From Rhizobium sp. (GTDB lineage Bacteria > Pseudomonadota > Alphaproteobacteria > Rhizobiales > Rhizobiaceae), in assembly GCA_003501385.1 (NCBI GenBank), contig DNPN01000012.1, positions 419 to 7,588 on the forward strand: 7,170 nt of DNA. Reading direction: 5' to 3'. Both the position numbers and the translations under genes were made by a program. Shown piece after piece: positions 1-5,803 of this stretch. How positions within the stretch are numbered: position 1 is the first letter of the stretch; the number at the start of each line of letters is the position of its first letter. Below the pieces are notes generated by a model. It had not been told where the DNA came from. It saw only the letters and a program-made list of their open reading frames with translations, and made no database searches.

Positions 1-1
1 C

Positions 2-376
2 AAAATGAATTTTCTGCCTGCCACTATTATTGCCACCGCCGACGGCACAGTCACCCTTGCGCTGACCTCCCAGCCGCAAACAACCCTCACCCTGCCGCTG
101 AATGCAAATGTGGCCATCGGGCAAAAGGTCAGCCTTGGCCTGCGGCCAGAGCATTTTCTGAGTGAGGGCGAAGGCGAGGCGCAATTGCCTGTCGAGGTGG
201 ATGTCACTGAAAATCTCGGGAGCACCAGCTTTCTCTATGCCCGTCTGCCCGGCGGCGAGGCTTTGATTGCGGAACAAAGGCAGCGCAGCATTGGCACCCG
301 CCCAACAGCTGTCACGCTTGGTATCTCGGCCCGCCAATGCCTGCTGTTTGATGACGCCGGAGTGCGCCTGCGGTAG
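2..376 (+). CDS. ABC transporter ATP-binding protein, MalK/UgpC type, C-terminal fragment
   Basis: This is the 3' end of a gene that begins left of the window; the reading frame is open from base 2 and ends at TAG 374-376. About 124 residues are visible. They start with KMNFLPATI, the segment that follows the nucleotide-binding domain in MalK/UgpC ATPases (usually written GSPxMNF), and continue with a TOBE-type regulatory domain containing GLRPEHF, a VTENLGSTSFLYARLPGG stretch and a terminal LLFDDAGVRLR. In this family the ATPase energises uptake of sugars, polyols or glycerol-3-phosphate together with a periplasmic binding protein and two permeases. Family members are about 350-370 residues, so roughly 230, including Walker A, the signature motif and Walker B, are outside the window. 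The ATG at base 5 is internal, not the start. The substrate cannot be read from this part. The gene converges on the AraC-type gene with a 14-nt gap and no visible terminator. Confidence 0.88.
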   Translation, partial: KMNFLPATIIATADGTVTLALTSQPQTTLTLPLNANVAIGQKVSLGLRPEHFLSEGEGEAQLPVEVDVTENLGSTSFLYARLPGGEALIAEQRQRSIGTRPTAVTLGISARQCLLFDDAGVRLR

Positions 377-390
377 TTCTATCCCATGGT

Positions 391-1287
391 TTAAGGCCAA
401 TCGTGATATTCCACATTGACCCGCGCAGAGGATGGCACCGAGGTCTGGCGCACCGCCTTGCGGTAGCTTGCGGGTGAAAGCCCGGTTTTGCCCTTGAAAA
501 AATGGCTGAAATGGGCCGGGTCTTTAAAACCGAGACCATCGGAAATCTCGCGCACGCTTCTGTCGGAACGTTCCAGACGAATGCGGGCTTCCTGCACCAG
601 CCGATCATGCAACAATTCCATCGGTGCCCGGTTCAGATGGCGACGGCAGATGGCATGCAGGCGATCCATCGAAATCCCAAGCTGCCGGGCATAGTCCGAT
701 AGAGGCCGATGCTGGCGAAATTCAGCCTCAACCAATTGCCGAAATTGCTGCAACAGCGTGACGCCCCCGGCTGTCAGTGAGGCTGCCTGCTCATTCGGCA
801 TATTGTGTCGCCACGCCCATAGCAACAGCAGCCGAAGATAGGCCGAAATCACCATTTGCGATGGCTGGCCCTGCCCTTGAACTTCTCCAATCAACCCTTG
901 GCAATGGCCCTCCACGGATCGGCATTGGGCGCTATCAAGGGCCTCAAACACGCTGGCATGGCTTAAAAAGCGGCGAATGGCGGGCGTTTCCGGGTAATCG
1001 CCAATCGCATCCGCCATCACATCCATTGCCGCACCCAGCACATAGCCTCTGGACCCTGCTGCCAGACGCAGGCGCTTAACCGGCGATGGCGGCAAGACCG
1101 CGAGGCTTGGTCCCTCCAGCACCTCGGCCTGTTCATCCGCGCCGATCACAAGGCGGCCCTGGCTGATAAAAATCACATGGGAAAACCAGCGATGCGGCTC
1201 ACCGCCAATGCGAAATATGCGTTCAGACAGGGCCGGTTCCAAAACCTCAGCCCGCAACCGCCGCATCAAGGCAAATTCATCGACCAT
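391..1287 (-). CDS. AraC-family transcriptional regulator
   Basis: A protein of 298 residues is read from ATG at 1287 to TAA at 391-393. The C-terminal third (about residues 196-280) is an AraC-type double helix-turn-helix. The first helix-turn-helix is LSDYARQLGISMDRLHAICR. The second includes VREISDGLGFKDPAHFSHFF followed by GLSPASYRK, the usual family signature. The N-terminal part (about residues 30-95, with PHRWFSHVIFISQGRLVIG and LAVLPPSPVKRLRL) resembles the cupin-like effector-binding domain. An in-frame TTG at 1302 would add five residues, but it has AGG directly against it and no properly spaced ribosome binding site. The ATG has GGAAG at 1296-1292, four bases upstream, so I prefer the ATG. 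The gene is divergent from the two aldehyde dehydrogenase genes. By analogy with similar pairs it probably activates them in response to an aldehyde or its precursor; this is inference, and the ligand is unknown. Confidence 0.9.
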   Translation of the reverse strand: MVDEFALMRRLRAEVLEPALSERIFRIGGEPHRWFSHVIFISQGRLVIGADEQAEVLEGPSLAVLPPSPVKRLRLAAGSRGYVLGAAMDVMADAIGDYPETPAIRRFLSHASVFEALDSAQCRSVEGHCQGLIGEVQGQGQPSQMVISAYLRLLLLWAWRHNMPNEQAASLTAGGVTLLQQFRQLVEAEFRQHRPLSDYARQLGISMDRLHAICRRHLNRAPMELLHDRLVQEARIRLERSDRSVREISDGLGFKDPAHFSHFFKGKTGLSPASYRKAVRQTSVPSSARVNVEYHDWP

Positions 1288-1333
1288 GGCGCTTCCATCC
1301 AACCTAATCGGTTAAATTTCCCACATTTTTGCA

Positions 1334-1362
1334 ATTATAACCCAGATATCTACATTTATCTT
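1334..1362 (-). promoter_or_regulatory. Candidate promoter of the AraC-family gene
   Basis: On the minus strand a perfect TATAAT -10 hexamer lies at 1339-1334. Seventeen bases upstream, at 1362-1357, is AAGATA, a weak 3-of-6 match to the -35 consensus. Transcription would begin near 1327 and give a leader of about 40 nt before the ATG at 1287. The -10 overlaps the likely operator region, so autoregulation is possible. This rests on consensus matching only. Confidence 0.4.
1344..1351. repeat. 8-bp palindrome AGATATCT in the divergent region
   Basis: A perfect 8-bp palindrome sits midway between the two candidate -10 elements. It does not extend into the flanks. It could be part of an operator, but a palindrome this short also occurs by chance, and AraC-family sites are more often direct repeats. 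Confidence 0.3.
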
Positions 1363-1371
1363 CGCGCGCAA

Positions 1372-1380
1372 TGCTGTAAT
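1372..1380 (+). promoter_or_regulatory. Candidate extended -10 of the aldehyde dehydrogenase operon
   Basis: TGCTGTAAT reads as an extended -10 element: TGn followed by TGTAAT, a 5-of-6 match to TATAAT. Transcription would start near 1387, about 29 nt before the ATG. No good -35 lies at the right distance (ACATTT at 1352-1357), which would suit an activator-dependent promoter served by the divergent AraC-type protein. An alternative is TTGCAA at 1329-1334 with TACATT at 1351-1356 (16-bp spacer), whose -35 overlaps the opposing promoter's -10 by one base. I cannot choose between them with certainty. Confidence 0.35.
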
Positions 1381-1399
1381 CTTTGGTCTAAGGCCTTTG

Positions 1400-1407
1400 G
1401 GAGGAGG
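1400..1407 (+). promoter_or_regulatory. Strong ribosome binding site of the first aldehyde dehydrogenase
   Basis: GGAGGAGG ends eight bases before the ATG at 1416 and is almost fully complementary to the anti-Shine-Dalgarno sequence. It fixes the start codon and so supports the N-terminal extension of this protein as translated sequence. Confidence 0.8.
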
Positions 1408-1415
1408 CAATCAGA

Positions 1416-2942
1416 ATGACATCAGCAGCCTTGTTCACTCCAGATCAGATTGATGGGAAAGAGCCACCGCTTGCGCGGCGCTCCTTTGATCATCATCGCG
1501 CTGATCTGTGGATTGGCGGGCAATCACATGCTGCATCATCTGGCGCCTCTTTCAGCCGTACCAATCCCGTATCTGGCGACATCGCCAGCATGGCCGCCGC
1601 CGCAACCGTTGAGGATGTGGACCGGGCAGCGCTGAGTGCCGCAGCCGCTTTTCCGCAATGGTCCCGCACCTCAGTTGCGCAACGGCAGGCCATTTTGCAA
1701 CAGGCCGCCGATCTTCTCATCAGCCACAAACAGGCTGTTACCCGCGTGATGATGGCCGAGACGGGTGCCACCCGGCAGTGGTGCGATTTCAATGTCGAGT
1801 ATGGCGCAAACATTTTTCGCGATGCGGCCAGCATGGCAACGCACGTCACCCCTTCGCCAAAACCAGAGGATATGGCAAACACCCGCTCCTTTGCTATCCG
1901 CCAGCCCGCCGGGGTCTGTTTGGCAATGGCCCCGTGGAACGCGCCGATTTTGCTGGCCGTGCGCTCCATTGCGCTGGCATTGGCCTGCGGCAATACGGTG
2001 ATTTTGAAAACCTCCGAGCTTTGCCCCGCAACCCAGCATATGCTGGGCGAGGTGTTGCAGCAGGCAGGCCTGCCCGATGGCGCATTCAACATTATTTCCA
2101 ACGCCCCGGCGGATGCCTCCACAATTGTGGAAGCCTTGATTGCCCATCCCGTCGTGCGCCGGGTTAATTTCACTGGCTCCACCCGGGTTGGGCGGATTAT
2201 TGCCCAGATGGGGGCGCGCCACCTGAAGCGCTGCCTGCTGGAGCTTGGCGGCAAGGCACCCTTGATTGTGCTGGAGGATGCCGATCTGGAAGAGGCGGCA
2301 AAGGCTGCCGCCTTTGGCGCGTTTTTCAATCAGGGCCAGATCTGCATGTCCACCGAGCGGATCATTCTGCTGGACGCTATCGCCGATGATTTCATGCGGC
2401 TGTTTGTGGCCAAGGCCAAAGCCTTGAGGGCCGACAATCCGGCTTTAGGTGCCGCCCCACTCGGCGCGCTGATTTCTGCCGATTCCAGCCGGCGCATCAA
2501 AGCCATGATCGATGATGCCGTCACCAAGGGCGCAAAGGTGGTGGCGGGCGGGCAGGTTCATGAGGCCTTGATGGATGCCACCGTGATTGACCATGTGTTG
2601 CCCACCATGCGCCTCTATCGCGAAGAGAGCTTTGGCCCCGTGGTTTCCATCATCCGCGTGGGCGATGAGGAAGAGGCCATCTCCGTTGCCAACGATTGTG
2701 ACTATGGCCTGTCTGGTGCCGTCTTCAGTCGCAACCTGCACCGCGCGCTGATGGTGGCGCAACAGGTGGAAACAGGCATTTTGCACATCAATTCAGCCAC
2801 CGTCGAAGACCAGCCAGACATGCCATTTGGCGGCGTCAAGGCATCGGGCTATGGCCGCTTTGGAGGCGACGCCGCTCTGGACGAATTTACCGAATTGCGC
2901 TGGGTGACCCTGTCATCCGGTTCACACACCTACCCCATCTAA
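1416..2942 (+). CDS. NAD(P)-dependent aldehyde dehydrogenase, salicylaldehyde/aromatic-aldehyde type, with N-terminal extension
   Basis: This 508-residue member of the aldehyde dehydrogenase superfamily should oxidise an aldehyde to its carboxylic acid with NAD(P)+ in the cytoplasm. The catalytic set is complete: Asn175 in APWNAPI, Lys198 in ILKTSE, the nucleotide-binding turn FTGST at 252-256, general base Glu276 in LELGGKAP, nucleophile Cys310 in NQGQICMSTER and Glu404 in EESFGPV. The LELGGKAPLIVLEDAD and GQICMSTERI wording is closest to salicylaldehyde dehydrogenases (NahF/DoxF) and more distant from betaine-aldehyde types; vanillin dehydrogenase is a possible alternative. Compared with the downstream paralogue it has about 25-27 extra N-terminal residues before the conserved LWIGG; these show no recognisable motif or signal peptide. 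It is the first gene of a two-gene operon, divergent from the AraC-type regulator. The true substrate is not shown by the sequence. Confidence 0.93.
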   Translation: MTSAALFTPDQIDGKEPPLARRSFDHHRADLWIGGQSHAASSGASFSRTNPVSGDIASMAAAATVEDVDRAALSAAAAFPQWSRTSVAQRQAILQQAADLLISHKQAVTRVMMAETGATRQWCDFNVEYGANIFRDAASMATHVTPSPKPEDMANTRSFAIRQPAGVCLAMAPWNAPILLAVRSIALALACGNTVILKTSELCPATQHMLGEVLQQAGLPDGAFNIISNAPADASTIVEALIAHPVVRRVNFTGSTRVGRIIAQMGARHLKRCLLELGGKAPLIVLEDADLEEAAKAAAFGAFFNQGQICMSTERIILLDAIADDFMRLFVAKAKALRADNPALGAAPLGALISADSSRRIKAMIDDAVTKGAKVVAGGQVHEALMDATVIDHVLPTMRLYREESFGPVVSIIRVGDEEEAISVANDCDYGLSGAVFSRNLHRALMVAQQVETGILHINSATVEDQPDMPFGGVKASGYGRFGGDAALDEFTELRWVTLSSGSHTYPI

Positions 2943-2961
2943 GCAACACCTATCATTCAGT

Positions 2962-2966
2962 GGAGG
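2962..2966 (+). promoter_or_regulatory. Ribosome binding site deciding the start of the second aldehyde dehydrogenase
   Basis: GGAGG ends five bases before the ATG at 2972. An in-frame GTG at 2960 overlaps this motif and would use it as coding sequence with no binding site of its own, so the ATG is the better start. Confidence 0.8.
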
Positions 2967-2971
2967 AAAAT

Positions 2972-4420
2972 ATGTTGGACATCAAACAACTGATCGGCGG
3001 CAAGAAAGTCGATGCCATTTCAGGCAAAACCTATGAGCGGATCGATCCCTTTACGGGCAAAGTTGCCACGCGCGCCCCAGCCTCAGGCGTGGAAGATGCC
3101 AAGGCCGCCGTTGCCGCCGCGCAAGCTGCCTTTCCTGCATGGTCGCGCACCGCGCCAAGCGCGCGCCGCGCCCTGTTGTTGAAAGCTGCGGATATCATGG
3201 ATTCCAAGACTGGCGATTTTGCCAGCCTGATGATTACCGAGACAGGCAGCACAGGGCCTTGGGCGGGTTTCAACGCGCATCTCGCAGCTGGCGTCTTGCG
3301 CGAAGCCGCCAGCATGGTCACGCAGGTTCAAGGCGAGGTTATCCCGTCTGATAAACCCGGCATGTTGGCCATGGCCGTGCGCCAGGCTGCGGGCGTTTGC
3401 CTTGGCATTGCCCCTTGGAATGCCCCCATCATTCTCGGCACCCGCGCCGTCGCCTGGGCCATTGCCTTTGGCAACACTGCCATTTTGAAGGCATCGGAAG
3501 CTTGCCCGGCAACCCATGTGCTGATTGGTGAAGTGCTGATGGAAGCGGGCCTTCCTGATGGCGTTATCAATGTCATCACCAATGCGCCGGAAGATGCAGC
3601 GCAAGTGGTGGAAACCCTGATTGCAGCCCATGAAGTGCGCCGCGTCAACTTCACAGGCTCCACCAAAGTGGGCCGGATCATTGGCGAGCTGTGCGGTCGC
3701 CACCTCAAGCCAGCGCTTTTGGAACTTGGCGGCAAGGCCCCGTTGATCGTGCTGGAAGATGCTGATGTTGATGCCGCCGTCAATGCTGCGGTGTTTGGCT
3801 GCTACGCCAACAATGGGCAGATTTGCATGTCCACCGAGCGGCTGATTGTGCATGAAGCCGTGGCCGACGAATTTGTGCAAAAGCTCTCAGCCCGCGTGGC
3901 CGGTCTTCCCGCCGGTGATCCGCGTGGTCACGTGGTGCTTGGCTCACTGGTCAACCCGGAAGCCGCGCAAAAAATGCAGGCCTTCATTGATGACGCCGTT
4001 GCCAAGGGCGCAACCCTTGCTGCTGGCGGCAACGTCACCGGCAGCGTGGTGGCAGCAACCCTGCTCGACAACGTCAAGGAAGGCATGCGCAGCTTTGATG
4101 AAGAAAGCTTTGGCCCGGTCAAGCCCGTCATCCGTGTCAAGGACGAGGAAGAGGCGCTTCGCATTGCCAATGATACGGAATATGGCCTCTCATCCGCCAT
4201 CTTCAGCCGCGATGTTCACCGGGCGCTGGCGCTGGCTGCCCGCATTGAATCGGGCGTTTGCCACATCAATGGCCCAACCGTTGCCGACGAAGGCCCAATG
4301 CCTTTCGGTGGGGTCAAAGGCTCCGGCTATGGCCGCTTTGGCGGCAAGGCCTGCATTGCCGAGTTTACCGATCTGCGCTGGATCACCATTGAAGATCCAA
4401 ACCAGCATTATCCGTTCTAA
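2972..4420 (+). CDS. NAD(P)-dependent aldehyde dehydrogenase, salicylaldehyde dehydrogenase-like (NahF/DoxF family)
   Basis: Read from the ATG at 2972, this protein has 482 residues, close to the roughly 483 of characterised salicylaldehyde dehydrogenases such as NahF. It should convert an aromatic or related aldehyde to the acid with NAD(P)+. Catalytic residues are all present: Asn150 in APWNAPI, Lys173 in ILKASE, FTGST at 227-231, Glu251 in LELGGKAP, Cys285 in NNGQICMSTER and Glu378 in EESFGPV. The C-terminal MPFGGVKGSGYGRFGG is typical of the superfamily. It is a paralogue of the upstream enzyme: from the middle of the chain to the end the two align almost without gaps, with more than half of residues identical by eye. 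The stop-to-start gap from the upstream gene is 29 nt with a good ribosome binding site, so the two are probably cotranscribed. Transcription should end at the hairpin at 4437-4474. The substrate is inferred only from family resemblance. Confidence 0.93.
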   Translation: MLDIKQLIGGKKVDAISGKTYERIDPFTGKVATRAPASGVEDAKAAVAAAQAAFPAWSRTAPSARRALLLKAADIMDSKTGDFASLMITETGSTGPWAGFNAHLAAGVLREAASMVTQVQGEVIPSDKPGMLAMAVRQAAGVCLGIAPWNAPIILGTRAVAWAIAFGNTAILKASEACPATHVLIGEVLMEAGLPDGVINVITNAPEDAAQVVETLIAAHEVRRVNFTGSTKVGRIIGELCGRHLKPALLELGGKAPLIVLEDADVDAAVNAAVFGCYANNGQICMSTERLIVHEAVADEFVQKLSARVAGLPAGDPRGHVVLGSLVNPEAAQKMQAFIDDAVAKGATLAAGGNVTGSVVAATLLDNVKEGMRSFDEESFGPVKPVIRVKDEEEALRIANDTEYGLSSAIFSRDVHRALALAARIESGVCHINGPTVADEGPMPFGGVKGSGYGRFGGKACIAEFTDLRWITIEDPNQHYPF

Positions 4421-4436
4421 TCAGGACTGAAAATGC

Positions 4437-4474
4437 CAAAACCCGGGAGCGGCAAAAGCCTCTCCCGGGTTTTG
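4437..4474. terminator. Bidirectional intrinsic terminator between convergent operons
   Basis: A perfect outer stem pairs C-AAAA-CCCGGGAG (4437-4449) with CTCCCGGG-TTTT-G (4462-4474). After one C/T mismatch (4450/4461), the inner arm GGC-AAAA-GCC (4451-4460) closes the loop. On the plus strand the GC stem is followed by TTTTGTTT, and on the minus strand by TTTTGGCATTTT, so it can stop transcripts from the aldehyde dehydrogenase operon and from the cyd operon. It begins 16 nt after the dehydrogenase stop and lies 26 nt beyond the cydX stop, as expected for a shared terminator of convergent genes. Confidence 0.88.
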
Positions 4475-4478
4475 TTTA

Positions 4479-4493
4479 TCGCAGGATCTGCGA
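4479..4493 (-). other. Small hairpin just downstream of cydX
   Basis: TCGCAG and CTGCGA pair perfectly around a three-base loop, seven bases after the cydX stop codon and just ahead of the terminator hairpin. It may help protect the 3' end of the cyd transcript, but a six-base-pair stem can also arise by chance. Confidence 0.3.
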
Positions 4494-4500
4494 CCTCGAT

Positions 4501-4629
4501 TTACTTTTTCGCCTTGGGGGCGGGCTGTTTCATGGTGCGTGCGTCTTCCTGCATTTCAAGCCACATCGCATTCAAAACCCCGAACATGGCTGCAAGAGGC
4601 AGTCCGAGAAGCCAGGCAAAGTACCACAT
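4501..4629 (-). CDS. cydX: CydX, small subunit of cytochrome bd oxidase
   Basis: A 42-codon gene runs from ATG at 4629 to TAA at 4501-4503. It encodes a short protein starting MWYFAWLLGLPLAAMFGVLN, continuing AMWLEMQEDA and ending in a Lys/Ala/Pro-rich tail (QPAPKAKK). This matches the CydX/YbgT family: MWYFAW start, one transmembrane helix (about residues 3-23), then the conserved WLE motif. In E. coli and Brucella, CydX binds the CydAB complex in the inner membrane and is needed for stable, active oxidase and haem incorporation. A ribosome binding site (AAGGAA) lies about six bases upstream of the ATG. The gap from the cydB stop is 17 nt, so it is the last gene of the cydABX operon, ending just before the shared terminator. 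The plus-strand reading frame over this region is not a gene. Confidence 0.93.
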   Translation of the reverse strand: MWYFAWLLGLPLAAMFGVLNAMWLEMQEDARTMKQPAPKAKK

Positions 4630-4646
4630 GATATTTCCTTTCTCAG

Positions 4647-5798
4647 TCAATACACTGATTCAGAGTTGGCTTTAACGTCAGCTTCCGTCACCTTGCCCCA
4701 CAGGACCTTGTAGACCCAGGCGGTGTAGGAGAGCACGATCGGCACAAAGATCACGGCGGCCACCAGCATGACGAACAGGGTCTGCTGCGACGACGAGGCA
4801 TCCCAGACCGTCAGCGACGAGCGTGGATCCAGCGAGGATGGCAAGATGAAGGGGAACATCGTCAGGCCAACCGAAGACACCACGCCGATAATCGACAGCT
4901 TGGAAAACAGCAGCGTCGAAACTTCCCGGCCAGAGCGAAGGCCGAGGAATGTCAGCAGGCCACCCAGAATACCGACAACCGGAGCAACGGCAATCCATGG
5001 ACGGCTGGCGTAGACAGACAGCCACGAACCGGCATGCAGCGCATCTTTGTACAACGGGTTGGATGGGCCATTGGCAACTGATGCCAATGTGATCTGATAG
5101 CCGTTGATGCCACCTGCCAGCCATACGCCTGCCAGGATATAGGCAACCACGGTGATCAAAGCTGTGACCGAGCCGATGGCACGAGCGCGGTCACGCACGG
5201 CACCTTCGGTTTTCAGGTTCAGCCATGCGGCACCATGGGTGATCAGCATCATCAGCGACACCACGCCGGCCAGCAGCGCAAAGGGATTCAGAAGGCCAAA
5301 GAAGGTTCCTTCGTAGAAAACCCGCAGATCTTCATCGAAGCGGAAAGGCACGCCCTGCAACACATTGCCCATGGCCACACCGAAGATCAGCGCAGGCACA
5401 GCACCGCCCACAAACAGCGCCCAGTCCCAGCCATTGCGCCATGCCTGGCTGTCGCGCTTGGAGCGATATTTGAAGCCAACCGGGCGCAGGATGAAGGATG
5501 CCAGCACGGCAAACATTGCCAGATAAAAACCCGAGAAGCTCACAGCATAAAGTGGAGGCCAAGCCGCGAAGATGGCACCACCGCCCAAGATAAACCAGAC
5601 CTGATTGCCTTCCCACACAGGACCAATGGTGTTGATGGCAACCCGGCGCTCGTTGTCATTGCGACCAACGAAGGGCAGCAGCGCGCCGACGCCCATATCA
5701 AAGCCGTCCGTGAGAGCAAAGCCCGTGAGCAACACGCCCAGCAGTATCCACCAGATCACACGCAGGATGTCCAAGTCGATGAGTTCATTGAGGATCAT
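4647..5798 (-). CDS. cydB: Cytochrome bd-type quinol oxidase subunit II
   Basis: This 383-residue integral membrane protein (E. coli CydB has 379) is the partner of CydA in the bd-type oxidase, which oxidises quinol and reduces oxygen to water. Hydrophobic segments occur along the whole chain. Family landmarks are FALTDGFDMGVG at about 27-38, GRNDNERR at 45-52, VWEGNQVWF at 61-69, FAAWPPLYA at 78-86, LRPVGFKYRSKR at 104-115, GNVLQGVPF at 144-152, LLNPFALLAGVV at 169-180 and LTVWDASSSQQTL at 329-341. Glu63 stands where E. coli has Asp58, a conservative exchange in a residue assigned to the proton pathway there. The ATG lies five bases after the cydA stop, and its binding site GGAG (5810-5807) overlaps the end of cydA, so translation is probably coupled. 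The stop is TGA at 4649-4647, followed 17 nt later by cydX. Confidence 0.97.
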   Translation of the reverse strand: MILNELIDLDILRVIWWILLGVLLTGFALTDGFDMGVGALLPFVGRNDNERRVAINTIGPVWEGNQVWFILGGGAIFAAWPPLYAVSFSGFYLAMFAVLASFILRPVGFKYRSKRDSQAWRNGWDWALFVGGAVPALIFGVAMGNVLQGVPFRFDEDLRVFYEGTFFGLLNPFALLAGVVSLMMLITHGAAWLNLKTEGAVRDRARAIGSVTALITVVAYILAGVWLAGGINGYQITLASVANGPSNPLYKDALHAGSWLSVYASRPWIAVAPVVGILGGLLTFLGLRSGREVSTLLFSKLSIIGVVSSVGLTMFPFILPSSLDPRSSLTVWDASSSQQTLFVMLVAAVIFVPIVLSYTAWVYKVLWGKVTEADVKANSESVY

Positions 5799-5803
5799 GA
5801 TGA

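Larger units (their letters stand above)
1288..1415. promoter_or_regulatory. Divergent control region between regulator and aldehyde dehydrogenase genes
   Basis: This 128-bp region separates two divergent genes and is clearly more AT-rich than the flanking genes around 1310-1360. It holds a candidate promoter for each direction, the 8-bp palindrome AGATATCT at 1344-1351, two ACATTT copies at 1323-1328 and 1352-1357 (29 bp apart), and two GCAAT copies at 1331-1335 and 1368-1372. A divergent AraC-family regulator normally binds such a region, so an operator is expected here, but which of these elements it binds cannot be decided by eye. Confidence 0.65.

Noticed and set aside
377..390. Possible terminator between the ABC ATPase and AraC-family genes
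   Set aside because: The 14-nt gap and nearby bases show only a CCATGG palindrome, with no stable hairpin or T tract.
1288..1302. TTG at 1302 as start of the AraC-family gene
   Set aside because: It has no properly spaced ribosome binding site, whereas the ATG at 1287 has GGAAG four bases upstream.
1493..2329. 278-codon minus-strand open frame opposite the first aldehyde dehydrogenase
   Set aside because: Ala/Ser/Arg-rich shadow of a gene with intact catalytic motifs; the same kind of shadow appears opposite the second paralogue (3083-3880), as expected from shared codon bias.
2960..2971. GTG at 2960 as start of the second aldehyde dehydrogenase
   Set aside because: It overlaps the ribosome binding site of the ATG at 2972, which also gives the usual family length of 482 residues.
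4433..4675. 80-codon plus-strand open frame after the second aldehyde dehydrogenase
   Set aside because: It runs through the terminator hairpin and is antisense to cydX; the product resembles no known protein.
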